Notes: generated by a model not told the origin, from the letters alone. 64,000 nucleotides of DNA from Streptomyces sp. NBC_01341 (GCF_035946055.1 NZ_CP108364.1:2480001-2544000), one strand, 5' to 3'. Shown: positions 8,179 through 17,440, counted from the first letter of the stretch. Made by a program: numbers and translations.

Positions 8179-8856
8179 TTAAAAGACGCTGCGGGCCAGC
8201 CGGTAGCCGAGATCGTCGATCGCGAACGTGGGGTGGCTCCGGCGGCGAACCGTCGCGCCGCAGCCCCGCTCGGACTCGGCCCAGCCGCCGCCCCGGAAGA
8301 TGCGGTACGTGCCGTAGACCTCCTCGTCGTACAGGTCCCAGCACCACTCCCAGACGTTGCCCAGCATGTCGTGCAGGCCCCATCCGTTGGGGGACTTGGC
8401 GCCCACCTCGTGGACCCGGCCATCGGAGTTGGCGTCGTACCAGGCGATGGCGTCCGTCTCGCCGTACCGGTAACCGGTGGTATCCGCCTTGCACGCGTAC
8501 TGCCACTCCGCCTCGGTCGGCAGGCGGTAGCCGGCGGAGGCGCGGTCCCAGGTCACTTCACCGGTCGTCATGTCGCGGGAATAGGCGGGGGCGAGACCGG
8601 CGCGGGACGAGGCCGCGTTGCAGGCCTCCACGGCGTCGAACCAGCTGACGCCGGTGACCGGCTCGGCGCCGCCCGCGGCGGGCGCGGACCCCGTGACGGC
8701 GCGGTGGGCCTCGGCCGTGACGGGGTACCGGCCGAGCAGGAACTCCGGCAGTTCGGTCTGCCACCGGGTGCCCCGGCGATCGTCGCGGAGGCCGACGGTG
8801 CCGGCCGGGATACGGACCATGCCGGAAGCCGCCGGGTCCTCGGTGAGCGTGTGCAC
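8179..8856 (-). CDS. formylglycine-generating enzyme (SUMF1/FGE) family protein
   Basis: A 225-residue single-domain FGE-sulfatase fold protein. It has the family's N-terminal MVRIPAGTVGLRDDR, the central VTGVSWFDAVEACNA and RLPTEAEWQYACKA (normally RLPTEAEWE), and the C-terminal MLGNVWEWCWDLYDEE with FRGGGWAES. It is shorter than sulfatase-activating FGE (about 300 aa). Family members also serve as sulfatase activators, EgtB-like oxidases and diversified conflict-system domains; no sulfatase gene is nearby. It lies 56 bp upstream of, and on the same strand as, the 243-aa protein, so the two may be cotranscribed. Confidence 0.85.
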   Translation of the reverse strand: MHTLTEDPAASGMVRIPAGTVGLRDDRRGTRWQTELPEFLLGRYPVTAEAHRAVTGSAPAAGGAEPVTGVSWFDAVEACNAASSRAGLAPAYSRDMTTGEVTWDRASAGYRLPTEAEWQYACKADTTGYRYGETDAIAWYDANSDGRVHEVGAKSPNGWGLHDMLGNVWEWCWDLYDEEVYGTYRIFRGGGWAESERGCGATVRRRSHPTFAIDDLGYRLARSVF

Positions 8857-8970
8857 GGTGGCCTTTCCGTCGGGGGCGGCGAGGATGCCACCGTGCGCCC
8901 ACGATACGGCTGCCGCCCGCTGACGGCCGCAACCCTGTCTGTCCGTCGCGGTGTTCGGGACGCCGCCGGA

Positions 8971-9198
8971 TCAGCCACGCTCTCCCGTCGGCGCCAGGAG
9001 CTGCTCCCGCAGGGCCCGTTCCGTGGGTGTCAGCGGCTGGTCGGGGCGGACCCGCTCCGGGTGGCCTTCCGGCGGGCCCGTCAGGGCCGGGGCGACCACG
9101 GGAAGGAACGGCCCGCCCAGTGGCAGCCCCAGCCAGATCCAGCCGGCCGCGGTGAGCGAGGCGTAGATCTCGTGCAGTGCTCTCGTCACGTACCTCAT
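8971..9198 (-). CDS. DUF6059-like small protein
   Basis: A 75-residue protein from ATG 9198 that overlaps the stop of the acyltransferase gene by ATGA, so it is translationally coupled to the PKS operon. The N-terminus MRYVTRALHEIYASLTAAGW is a short amphipathic helix with a hydrophobic patch (GWIWLGLPLGGPFLP), followed by a charged tail. This matches the small DUF6059-type proteins often found at the ends of Streptomyces antibiotic operons. Role unknown. It marks the left end of the BGC. Confidence 0.7.
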   Translation of the reverse strand: MRYVTRALHEIYASLTAAGWIWLGLPLGGPFLPVVAPALTGPPEGHPERVRPDQPLTPTERALREQLLAPTGERG

Positions 9199-10967
9199 GC
9201 GAGCTGCGCCTCCGCGGTCGCGCGGGGAGCCGTCCCGGCCGGCTCCGGTGCGCTCCAGGTCCACAGCCTGGACACGGCGTTCAGGTCCAGGTCGTGCCCC
9301 TCGGTCCAGATGCGGGCCGCGGCCGTGAGCACGGACTGGCGGTCAGCCTCGGGGGTCCCGGCGCGGGCCGGGAGGAGGGGCGTCACCGCGCCGGCGCCGA
9401 GGCGCAGGGAGCGGTGCCTGCGGGCGAAGGCGGTGAGCGTCTGACGGGGTCCGACCTCGATCAGCAGGACGTCGTCGGCCGCCAGCAGTTCGTCGAGCGC
9501 GTTGCGGAAGTAGACGGTGTCGGTGATCTGGCGGGCCCAGAATCGCGGACTTCGGGCCTCTTCCGGGCTCATCATGGCCCCGGTGTAGCCGGAGTAGAGG
9601 GGCATCCGCGGCTCCCGGAAGGGGATCTCCCGGTAGTCCGCCTCGACCGCGTCGGAGGCGGGGGCCATCGCCGGGGAGTGGAAGGGGCTGGTGGCGGGGA
9701 CGGTCACCACCGTGTGCCCGTCCGCCTTGAGGCGCGCGGCGGCCTCCGTGAGGGGCCCCTCCGAACCCGCCAGCATCACCTGCTGGTTGGCGTTGACCGC
9801 AGCGACCGCGACGTCGGCCGTCAGGTACGGCAGCACCGTCTCCTCGGCGGCGGCGACGGCGAGCATGCCGCCCGCCGGGATCTTCACGGCCTCCCGGACG
9901 CGGGCCATGACCATCGCGACCGCGTCGCGCAGGGAGACGACCCCGGCGAACGTCGCGGCGACGAGCTCGCCGGCGCTGTGGCCGAGCAGGGCGGTCGGCC
10001 GGACGCCCCAGCTGAGCACCAGCTTGCCGAGCGCGTAGTCGACGGCGAAGAGGAGCGGCTGGGCGCGGCGTACGTCGTCGATGCCGATGGCGGCGCGCGC
10101 CGGGTCGAGCCAGTCGGCGCGGATGCGGGGTCCCTCGTCGCCCATGTACGAGAGGGCCGCGTCGACGGCGGCGGTGAAGACGGGTTCGGTGCCGTAGAGG
10201 CCGGCCGCCATCCCGGCGTGCTGGGAGCCCTGGCCGGGGAAGAGCAGGGCGATCGGCCGGGGCCGTGAGCCGTCCGCGGTGCGCGCCTGGTGCACGGCGC
10301 GGGCGGCGAGCGCGGAGACGGCCACGACCCCGCCGCGGACCGCGCACGGGGCGGTCCCGCAGGGTACTGCGGTGGGCAGGGCGGGGTAGATCTCGCGGTG
10401 CACGCCGCCGAGCATCGGCAGGAGTCCGTCGCGGACCCGGCTCTCGTCCGCCGTGTCGCGCCCGGACCAGAGGATCAGCCGGTGGCGGTCGGGGTCGGTG
10501 CCGCGCGGGGTCCGGTGCAGGGGGCGCAGCGGCGGGGCGGTGTCCTCGCGGGGCTCGGTGAGGTCGAGCACCCCGAGGACGGAGTCGCCGTCCGCGACCG
10601 CTTCGGCGGCGCGTCTGACGGCGTGGACGGTGATGGTCTGGGGGTCGGGTTCACCGAAGCCGGCGACCAGGGCGAGGTCGGCCGTGCCCTCGTGGAGCTC
10701 CCGGTGGGCCCGGCGCAGCGCGCGGGCGGGGGTGGGTTCGGTGCGGACGGTGAAGCCCTCGTGCTCGGGGCGCAGGCCGGCGTCGATCGCGGCGGCGCCG
10801 ATGAGCACGACGGTACGGGCGGGGAGGTCCTCCGGGGCGCGTCCGAAGGCGCGCAGCACCGCCGACACACCGGCGGCCGAGGCGATGACCCGGGCGTGCT
10901 GCCGGGGCGCGGAGCCGGGGCTGACGATCAGCCGGCGGACCACCGCACTCTGCGAAGTGAGCGACAT
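9195..10967 (-). CDS. discrete acyltransferase with degenerate KS-like N-terminal region
   Basis: 590 residues. The AT domain covers about 238-560: FPGQGSQHAGM at 243-253, nucleophile Ser331 in GHSAGE and a C-terminal AFARRH region. The AT is intact, so it can load malonyl or an acyl unit onto an ACP. Residues 1-200 are not standard for a discrete AT: the stretch TADLALVAGFGE followed by EAVADGDSVLGVLDL echoes the thiolase-fold C-terminal half of a PKS ketosynthase (compare CDxALVGGV and GDRVLAVI), but no Cys or His active-site motif remains. It follows ACP, KS-beta and KS-alpha in one leftward operon and starts at ATG 10967 after AGGAACC. Confidence 0.85.
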   Translation of the reverse strand: MSLTSQSAVVRRLIVSPGSAPRQHARVIASAAGVSAVLRAFGRAPEDLPARTVVLIGAAAIDAGLRPEHEGFTVRTEPTPARALRRAHRELHEGTADLALVAGFGEPDPQTITVHAVRRAAEAVADGDSVLGVLDLTEPREDTAPPLRPLHRTPRGTDPDRHRLILWSGRDTADESRVRDGLLPMLGGVHREIYPALPTAVPCGTAPCAVRGGVVAVSALAARAVHQARTADGSRPRPIALLFPGQGSQHAGMAAGLYGTEPVFTAAVDAALSYMGDEGPRIRADWLDPARAAIGIDDVRRAQPLLFAVDYALGKLVLSWGVRPTALLGHSAGELVAATFAGVVSLRDAVAMVMARVREAVKIPAGGMLAVAAAEETVLPYLTADVAVAAVNANQQVMLAGSEGPLTEAAARLKADGHTVVTVPATSPFHSPAMAPASDAVEADYREIPFREPRMPLYSGYTGAMMSPEEARSPRFWARQITDTVYFRNALDELLAADDVLLIEVGPRQTLTAFARRHRSLRLGAGAVTPLLPARAGTPEADRQSVLTAAARIWTEGHDLDLNAVSRLWTWSAPEPAGTAPRATAEAQLA

Positions 10968-11223
10968 GGTTCCTCCTTGTGGGCCGCGGCTCAGGCCCGG
11001 TCGGTGCGTGGCGGGAGCGGTCCGGCGGCCCCCGGTGGTTCGATGCGGTGTCCGCCGCGCGCGGGGCGGGCCCCGGTCCGGGCGGGGCGGTGTCCGGGGC
11101 GGGCCCCGGGGATGTCACGCCGTACGCCGGTTGCCCCGTCCGGCCGGCCGGACGGCTCGGGAAGATGATGACGGCCGCCCCGCCCCGGGGGGACGGAAGG
11201 CGGAGCGGCCGCGGTGGTCCGGC

Positions 11224-11493
11224 TCAGGCCGCGGTGGCCTGGCCGGAGTTGATGAGCGCGAGGAGCGCACCCGGGGTCTCGGCGTCGACGACGGCGTCGT
11301 CCGGGATCTCGATGCCGTACTCGCGCTGGATCTGTCCGATGACCTGGAGCAGGGCGAGGGAGTCGTAGCCCAGCTCCATGAACGGCGTGTCGATGACGTC
11401 ACCGTCGAGGTCGATGCCCTCCTCCTCGCCGGCGCTCTCGCGCAGCATGCGGGTCAGGTCGGCCAGGGTCACTGTGGCGGTCGTGGTGCTCAT
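11224..11493 (-). CDS. acyl carrier protein of the minimal type II PKS
   Basis: 89 residues from ATG 11493. The phosphopantetheine site is Ser45 in MELGYDSLALLQ, the classic type II PKS ACP motif. The acidic helix II (GIDLDGDVIDTPFME) is as expected for docking to KS/CLF. It sits between AT and KS-beta, the usual minimal-PKS arrangement. An upstream in-frame extension to 11586 is rich in Pro/Thr and lacks a Shine-Dalgarno, so I reject it. Confidence 0.93.
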   Translation of the reverse strand: MSTTTATVTLADLTRMLRESAGEEEGIDLDGDVIDTPFMELGYDSLALLQVIGQIQREYGIEIPDDAVVDAETPGALLALINSGQATAA

Positions 11494-11575
11494 GGTCGGT
11501 GCCGTCCTCTCGGTTGGGCGCATGGATGGTGTCGCCGTACTGGTGGTACGTGGGGGCTGTGGGGCTCGTGGGGAG

Positions 11576-12790
11576 TCAGTGCGCACGGCGTACGACGAGG
11601 GCCGCGTTGAAGCCGCCGTGTCCCCGGGCGAGGACGAGCGCGTTGCGCAGGTTCGCCTCGCGTGCCTCGGTGACCAGGTCCACGGTGTGGGCGGGCGCGG
11701 CGGCGGTGACGTTGGCCGTGGGCGGGATGACGCCGTCGCGCAGGGAGAGCAGGGCGGTGGCCACGTCGAGGGCGGCGCCCCCGGCGAGCAGCCGGCCCGT
11801 CATCGTCTTCGGTGCCGTGACGGGGACCCCGTGGGCGCCGAACAGCTCGGTGAGGGCCTGTGCCTCCGCCCGGTCGAGGTCGGGTACCCCGGAGGCGTCC
11901 GCGAAGACGACGTCGATGTCGCCGGCGGAGAGCCCGGCGTCTGCGAGGGCGTTCTCGGCTGCGCGGCGCAGGCCGGGCGGCCGGCCGCTGCCGGGTGCGG
12001 GGTCGAGGGTGGCGGCGTATCCGGCGATCTCGCCGTAGACCTGGGCGGCGCCGCGGCCGCGGGCCGATTCGGCGTCCTCGACGAGGAGGATGGCGCCGCC
12101 CTCGCCGGGCACGTATCCGGCCGCGTCCTCGGAGAAGGGCAGATAGGCGCGGGCCGGGTCGCCGACCGTGCTCATGAGGCCGGAGGCGATCTGCGGGACC
12201 CAGCCCCAGGGGCAGATGGCCGCGTCGACACCGCCGGAGATGACGGCCGGGAAGCCCTTGCGGATGTGGCGGCGGGCGTGGCCGAGGGAGTCGATGCCGC
12301 CGGCCTGTTCGGTGAGGAGGACGCCGCTGGGCCCGCGGAGCTTGTGCCGGATGGAGATCTGGCCGGTGTTGACGGCGTAGAACCAGGCGAAGGACTGGTA
12401 GGCGCTGACGTACTCCTTGCCCTTGCTCCACAGGTTCTGCAGCTCACGCTGGCCGAACTCCACGGCGCCGCCGGACGCGGCCGTGACCACGCCGATGCCG
12501 TACTCGGGCATGTCGGCGGTGTCGATGCCCGCATCGGCCAGTGCCCAGTCCGCCGCGGTCAGCGCCAGGCGCGTCATGTGGTCGGTCTGCGGCATGAGCC
12601 GGCTGGGGATGTGGTCCTCGGCGACGTAGTCGGATACCTCACCCGCGATCCGGGAGGGGTACTGGGAGGCGTCGAAGCGGGTGACGGGACCGAGGCCGGA
12701 CTCGCCGGCCAGGGTGGCCTTCCAGTAGTCCTCGGTTCCCAGGCCGTTCGGGGCGGTGATGCCCAGGCCGGTCACCACTGCGGTGGTCAT
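11576..12790 (-). CDS. ketosynthase beta / chain length factor (CLF)
   Basis: 404 residues, FabF-like fold. The active-site Cys is replaced by Gln in LLTEQAGGIDSLGHA, the hallmark of CLFs, and the first catalytic His region is altered to FADASGVPDLD. It forms a heterodimer with KS-alpha and helps set chain length. The start ATG 12790 overlaps the KS-alpha stop (ATGA), so the pair is coupled. Chain length cannot be read reliably from sequence by eye. Confidence 0.93.
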   Translation of the reverse strand: MTTAVVTGLGITAPNGLGTEDYWKATLAGESGLGPVTRFDASQYPSRIAGEVSDYVAEDHIPSRLMPQTDHMTRLALTAADWALADAGIDTADMPEYGIGVVTAASGGAVEFGQRELQNLWSKGKEYVSAYQSFAWFYAVNTGQISIRHKLRGPSGVLLTEQAGGIDSLGHARRHIRKGFPAVISGGVDAAICPWGWVPQIASGLMSTVGDPARAYLPFSEDAAGYVPGEGGAILLVEDAESARGRGAAQVYGEIAGYAATLDPAPGSGRPPGLRRAAENALADAGLSAGDIDVVFADASGVPDLDRAEAQALTELFGAHGVPVTAPKTMTGRLLAGGAALDVATALLSLRDGVIPPTANVTAAAPAHTVDLVTEAREANLRNALVLARGHGGFNAALVVRRAH

Positions 12791-14052
12791 GAGGTGCTCC
12801 TCTCCGGGCGGGCCAGCACCATGGCGCTCTGGAATCCGCCGAAGCCGCTGCCGACGCTGAGGACCACGTCGGTCTTCTTCTCGCGGGCGGTCAGCGGGAT
12901 GTAGTCGAGGTCGAGCTCGGGGTCGGGTTCGTGGAGGTTCGCGGTGGGCGGCAGGACGCTGTGCTCCATCGCGAGGGCGCAGGCAGCGATCTCCAGGGAG
13001 CCGATGGCGCCCAGCGAGTGACCGATCATGGACTTGATGGAGCTGATCGGGGTGCGGTACGCGTGCGCCCCGAGGCTGCGCTTGAAGGCGCCGGTCTCGT
13101 GGCGGTCGTTCATCTTCGTGCCGGAGCCGTGGGCGTTGATGTAGTCGACGGTGTCCGGTGCGAGGCGGGCCTCCGCCAGGGCGACGTCGATGGCCTCGGC
13201 CATCTCCAGGCCCTCCGGCTTGAGACCGGTCATGTGGTAGGCGTTGCAGCGGGAGGCGAAGCCGGCTATCTCGGCGTAGATGTGGGCGCCGCGGCGACGG
13301 GCGCTCTCCAGCTCCTCCAGGACCAGGATCGCCGCGCCCTCGCCGAGGACCAGGCCGCTGCGGGTCCGGTCGAAGGGCCGGCAGGAACTCTCCGGGGTGT
13401 CGTTGCGCGGGGTGGTGGCGTGGATGGCGTCGAAGCAGGCCGAGGTGATCGGCGAGATCGGGGCCTCGGTGGCACCGGCGATCATGATGTCGGTGGTGCC
13501 CTCGCGGATGAGCTCGACGGCGTGGCCCAGTGAGTCGAGACCTGAGGTGCATCCGGTGGAGACGACCGCGGCGGGGCCCTCCGCACCTGCTGCCAGGCCG
13601 ACTTCGGCGGCGATGGAGCTGGGGACGAAGTGCCGGTACAGCTCGGGTACGGCGTATTCGTGGTCCACGTTCCACTTGCGGCCGCCGTCGCTGACGACGG
13701 CGTACTCACGCTCCAGGCTGGTGGTGCAGCCGACCGCGCTGCCCACCGCGGTGCCGACCCGGCCGGGGTCGACGGCGGAGAGGTCGAGGCCGCTGTCGGC
13801 GAGGGCCTCGCGGGTGGAGACCACCGCGAACTGCGAGGCCCGGTCGAGGCGGCGGATCTCCTGGTGGGAGAGGCCGGCGGCCAGTGCGTCGAAGTCGCAC
13901 TCGGCGGCGACCTGCGAACGGAACGGCGAGGGGTCGTAGAAGCTGATCCTGCGGGTGGCGGTGCGACCCGCCGTGAGCAGGTCCCAGTACTCCTTGACAC
14001 CGACCCCACCAGGGGCCACGACGCCCAGGCCGGTGATGGCGACTCTGCGCAT
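12787..14052 (-). CDS. ketosynthase alpha
   Basis: 421 residues. All catalytic features of type II KS-alpha are present: Cys in VVSTGCTSGLDSLGHA, His in NAHGSGTKMNDRHE, and Lys/His in SSIKSMIGHSLGAIG. It condenses malonyl-ACP units with KS-beta. First gene of the leftward minimal-PKS operon (KS-alpha, KS-beta, ACP, AT, DUF6059-like); a 319-bp upstream gap holds its promoter. Confidence 0.95.
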   Translation of the reverse strand: MRRVAITGLGVVAPGGVGVKEYWDLLTAGRTATRRISFYDPSPFRSQVAAECDFDALAAGLSHQEIRRLDRASQFAVVSTREALADSGLDLSAVDPGRVGTAVGSAVGCTTSLEREYAVVSDGGRKWNVDHEYAVPELYRHFVPSSIAAEVGLAAGAEGPAAVVSTGCTSGLDSLGHAVELIREGTTDIMIAGATEAPISPITSACFDAIHATTPRNDTPESSCRPFDRTRSGLVLGEGAAILVLEELESARRRGAHIYAEIAGFASRCNAYHMTGLKPEGLEMAEAIDVALAEARLAPDTVDYINAHGSGTKMNDRHETGAFKRSLGAHAYRTPISSIKSMIGHSLGAIGSLEIAACALAMEHSVLPPTANLHEPDPELDLDYIPLTAREKKTDVVLSVGSGFGGFQSAMVLARPERSTS

Positions 14053-14371
14053 GGTCTACCTGACCTTCGACGGGGCCGGATGCGGCTCTGCGCACCTGCC
14101 GGTTGGCACTGTGGGGGTCACTGTCGATCCCTTCGTCCATGTGACTGCTGAGCGTGTGACGGGTGAGCGGGTGACGTGCCGGCCACCCGGCCGGTCCGCG
14201 CTGTTCCGGGTCGGGATACCGGCGGCCGGGTCGGTTCGGGGTGTGAACTCCCCCGGCCGGCCGAACCGGTCGGCAGCCGGCTCGTAGCGGGCCGCCGTTT
14301 CCGGTGCAGCCATGGAACGTCCGTGCCCTAGACCGGGACTCGCGTGCTCGTGGACCTGCCGGATCGCACCA
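14053..14371. promoter_or_regulatory. probable promoter region of the minimal PKS operon
   Basis: This 319-bp gap separates KS-alpha (start 14052) from the end of the carboxylase gene, both leftward. It contains local repeats such as TGACTGCTGAGCGTGTGACGG with ATGTGACTG and GGTGAGCGGGTGACG. Spaced TGA-containing repeats of this sort would suit a SARP-type activator, but I cannot place a -35/-10 pair with confidence. Confidence 0.4.
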
Positions 14372-15961
14372 TTACGTGGGGATATTGCCGTGCTTACGGG
14401 ACGGGATCTCGGCGTGCTTCGCCCGCAGCATGGCCAGTGAACGGATCAGGGTCCGCCGGGTGTCACCGGGGTCGATGACGTCGTCGACGAGGCCGCGCTC
14501 GGCCGCGTAGTACGGGTGCATGAGCTCGGTGCGGTACTCGTCGATGCGCTGTGCCCGCACCGCCTCCGGATCGGCCGAGGCGGCGATCTCGCGGCGGAAG
14601 ATGACGTTGGCGGCGCCCTCCGCGCCCATCACGGCGATCTCGTTGGTGGGCCAGGCGAAGGCCAGGTCGGCGCCGATGGACCGGGAGTCCATGACGATGT
14701 ACGCGCCGCCGTAGGCCTTGCGCAGGACGAGGGAGATCCGCGGGACGGTCGCGTTGCAGTACGCGTACAGGAGCTTGGCCCCGTGCCGGATGATGCCGTT
14801 GTGCTCCTGGTCGACTCCGGGCAGGAAGCCGGGCACGTCGACGAGGGTGACCAGCGGGATGTTGAACGAGTCGCACGTCGAGACGAAGCGGGCGGCCTTC
14901 TCGCTGGCGTGGATGTCCAGGACCCCGGCGAGGGCCGCGGGCTGGTTGGCGACGATGCCGACCGGGTGGCCGTCGAGGCGGGCCAGCGCGCACACGATGT
15001 TGGGGGCCCACGCCTCGTGGACCTCGAAGCTCTCGCCGTCGTCGACGATCTCCTGGATCACCGCACGGACGTCGTAACTGCGCCCGGGGTCGGCCGGCAC
15101 CAGGTCGGCGAGGGCGTCAGTCCGGCGGTCGGCCGGGTCGTCCGACGGAACGGCCGGGGGCATCTCGCGGTTGTTGGACGGCAGGAGCGCGATGAGGTAG
15201 CGCACGTCCTCGAGGCAGGTCTCCTCGTCGTCGTACGCGAAGTGGCTGACACCGGAGACGCTCGCGTGCACGTCGGCGCCGCCCAGGCCGTTGTGGGTGA
15301 TCCGCTCACCCGTGACCGCCTGCACGACGTCGGGACCGGTGATGAACATCTGGGCCGATTCGCGGACCATGAAGACGTAGTCGGTGAGCGCCGGCGAATA
15401 GGCCGCGCCACCCGCGCACGGGCCGAGCATCACGCTGATCTGAGGGATGACACCGGAGGCGGCCACATTGCGGCGGAAGATGCCGCCGTAGCCCGCGAGT
15501 GCGGTGACGCCTTCCTGGATACGCGCGCCCGCCCCGTCGTTGAGGCTGACCAGCGGGGCGCCGGCGGCTTCGGCGAGGTCCATGACCTTGTGCACCTTCG
15601 CGGCGTGCGCCTCCCCGAGCGCGCCCGCGAAGACCCGGAAGTCGTGCGCGTAGGCGAAGACCGTGCGGCCGTGGACGAGGCCCCAGCCGATCACGACACC
15701 GTCGCCGTGCGGTTTTCGCGCCTCCAGGCCGAAGCCGGAGGCCCGGTGTCTGCGCAGCGGCTCGATCTCGGTGAACGTGTCCTCGTCGAAGAGGAGTCCG
15801 AGCCGCTCGTGGGCGGTGAGCTTGTTCTTCTCGTGCTGGCGCCGGGTGGCCGCCGGATCGGGTCCGCGGCTCACCTCCTCCTTCAGCCGGCGCAGTTCGG
15901 CGGCGGCTCGTCGCAGGTCGGGGGCGGCCGGAGCGACCGTCAGGTCGTCGAGGATCGTCAT
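14372..15961 (-). CDS. acyl-CoA carboxylase beta (carboxyltransferase) subunit
   Basis: 529 residues, full length for an actinobacterial AccD/PccB-type carboxyltransferase. N-terminal crotonase-fold half: KLTAHERLGLLFDEDTF, LNDGAGARIQEGV and GPCAGGAAYSPALTD. C-terminal half: VDVPGFLPGVDQEHNGI, RKAYGGAYIVM and AFAWPTNEIAVMGAEGA. With a biotinylated alpha subunit (not in the window; presumably the housekeeping AccA) and an epsilon subunit it makes malonyl- or methylmalonyl-CoA. A matching epsilon gene lies at 27394-27585. Likely role: extender or starter supply. Confidence 0.93.
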   Translation of the reverse strand: MTILDDLTVAPAAPDLRRAAAELRRLKEEVSRGPDPAATRRQHEKNKLTAHERLGLLFDEDTFTEIEPLRRHRASGFGLEARKPHGDGVVIGWGLVHGRTVFAYAHDFRVFAGALGEAHAAKVHKVMDLAEAAGAPLVSLNDGAGARIQEGVTALAGYGGIFRRNVAASGVIPQISVMLGPCAGGAAYSPALTDYVFMVRESAQMFITGPDVVQAVTGERITHNGLGGADVHASVSGVSHFAYDDEETCLEDVRYLIALLPSNNREMPPAVPSDDPADRRTDALADLVPADPGRSYDVRAVIQEIVDDGESFEVHEAWAPNIVCALARLDGHPVGIVANQPAALAGVLDIHASEKAARFVSTCDSFNIPLVTLVDVPGFLPGVDQEHNGIIRHGAKLLYAYCNATVPRISLVLRKAYGGAYIVMDSRSIGADLAFAWPTNEIAVMGAEGAANVIFRREIAASADPEAVRAQRIDEYRTELMHPYYAAERGLVDDVIDPGDTRRTLIRSLAMLRAKHAEIPSRKHGNIPT

Positions 15962-16039
15962 TGGCCGAACGTAGGAACGCTGCCTGGAGAAGTACTGGAG
16001 AGCCTGTGGGAGGGCGGGGTGCCCCGCGGTCCCCGGGGC

Positions 16040-16834
16040 TCAGCCGGAGGCCGGGACCGGGAGGTCGAGAGCCGGGTCGGCGGAGAGAACGGCCTGGTGG
16101 AGGCGCTGCAGACGGGCCGAGGGCTCCAGGCCGAGCTCGTCGACGAGGGTCACGCGCAGCCTCTGGTACGCCTCGAGCGCCCGCCACGCGCCGCCCGAGC
16201 GGTGGAGCGCGGTCATCAGCTGGGCACAGAAGTTCTCGTGCATGGGGTGCCTGGCGACCAGCACCCGCAGTTCGGGCACGATCTCCGTGTGCCGGCCGAG
16301 TATGAGGTCGGCGTCGATGCGGCGTTCCAGGGCCGCCATCCGGTCCTCCTCCATGCGCAGCACCTCCAGCTCCAGCACGGTCCCGATGCGTACGTCGACG
16401 AGTGCGGAGCCCTTCCACATCGCCAGGGCGCGGCCGAGGAGCTCGGAGGCCGCGTGGTGGTCGCCGGCCTCGTGCGCGGCCCGGCCGGAGGCGGCGAGCT
16501 GGCTGAACTCGTGGGCGTCGACCTGGCCGGGCTGCACCTGGAGCAGGTAGCCGCCGTGCTGGGTGACCAGGACGTCCTTGGCCTGGCGCGCCGGGTCCCC
16601 GTCGAGCGCGGCGGCGATCTTGCGGCGGAGCTGGAGGATGTAGGTCTGCAGGGTGGTGGCCGCGCTGCGCGGGATGTCCTCGCCCCAGATCTCCTCCATC
16701 AGCGTCGGGACGGTGACGACGCGGTCGGACTGCAGAGCGAGCAGGGACAGGATCTGGCGGGGCTTGGCCGCGGTGGGCACGACGGACACCCCGTTCTCAC
16801 GGGCTGTCAGCGGTCCCAGGACTTTGATCTCCAT
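16040..16834 (-). CDS. SARP family transcriptional activator
   Basis: 264 residues from ATG 16834 (MEIKVLGPLTARENG), preceded by AAAGGGAGGG. The N-terminal winged-helix (OmpR-like) DNA-binding domain covers about 1-95, with AAKPRQILSLLALQSDRVV and PRSAATTLQTYILQLRRKI. The bacterial transcriptional activation domain follows (about 100-250: HEFSQLAASGRAAHEAGD, then VDELGLEPSARLQRLHQAV). Small SARPs of this type activate aromatic-polyketide operons by binding repeats near -35. It sits between the carboxylase and the divergent YcaO cassette. I see no TTA codon in it. Confidence 0.93.
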   Translation of the reverse strand: MEIKVLGPLTARENGVSVVPTAAKPRQILSLLALQSDRVVTVPTLMEEIWGEDIPRSAATTLQTYILQLRRKIAAALDGDPARQAKDVLVTQHGGYLLQVQPGQVDAHEFSQLAASGRAAHEAGDHHAASELLGRALAMWKGSALVDVRIGTVLELEVLRMEEDRMAALERRIDADLILGRHTEIVPELRVLVARHPMHENFCAQLMTALHRSGGAWRALEAYQRLRVTLVDELGLEPSARLQRLHQAVLSADPALDLPVPASG

Positions 16835-17098
16835 GATGGCGCCCTCCCTTTCGTGCGCTGTGCGGCCGGCCCGACGGCGGGCCGGCACGGGCTGCGGAGT
16901 CTGGAGCGAGCCTGGCACCTGCGGCGATGGAGTCCCAGTGAGGTGGTCACGTGGGCGCACATGAAAATGTCATGCCCCGGTGGTGACACCGGCACTGTGC
17001 CGTGCGACTCGGTGGGACGCAGAATCCTGGCACTCGGCAAACGGCCGGGGGAACGCCGGAACACACGTCCGTGACACGGACGCTGGAGGGGGAACTCC
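16835..17098. promoter_or_regulatory. divergent promoter region, SARP / RiPP precursor
   Basis: 264 bp between the divergent SARP and precursor-peptide starts; it must hold promoters for both. A GGAGGGGG ribosome site precedes the precursor ATG at 17099. No clear operator repeat was identified. Confidence 0.5.
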
Positions 17099-17440
17099 AT
17101 GAGCATCACCATGCACGACGCACCGGCCCACACGGCGGTCCAGCCGTCGTCCGATCACCGCCTCGCCCTGCTGACGGCCCGTGCGGGCCTGGAGCCCGAG
17201 CTCGCCCAGCGCTACACGAGCGACCCGGTGTCCGTGCTGGCCGAGTTCGGCCTCACGGCGACGGAGCCGGTGTACGGGGACGTGTCGGGACACGACGCGT
17301 ACAAGCTCGGCACGCCGGTCGGTCAGGGTCGCGGCCTGGTGATCGACCACCTGGACCGGCCGGAGAACGCGACGCTCTACGGGTGCTACAGCGGCATGGC
17401 GCCGCTGCCCGGGGAAGAGGCCGGGACGGCCCTTGCATGA
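17099..17440 (+). CDS. nitrile-hydratase-like RiPP precursor peptide (candidate)
   Basis: 113 residues with a strong GGAGGGGG ribosome site. Residues 31-75 (LEPELAQRYTSDPVSVLAEF and following) resemble the nitrile hydratase alpha-subunit segment used as leader in NHLP-type precursors. The tail (about 88-113: NATLYGCYSGMAPLPGEEAG and so on) is the possible core, with one Cys (96), one Ser (98) and Thr 92 and 110. There is no double-Gly site; cleavage position unknown. Its stop overlaps the YcaO start by ATGA, so the two are coupled one to one. Against a precursor role: the single Cys and the lack of a hydroxy/thiol-rich core, so it could instead be a small partner protein or a carrier of substrate. 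Confidence 0.6.
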   Translation: MSITMHDAPAHTAVQPSSDHRLALLTARAGLEPELAQRYTSDPVSVLAEFGLTATEPVYGDVSGHDAYKLGTPVGQGRGLVIDHLDRPENATLYGCYSGMAPLPGEEAGTALA

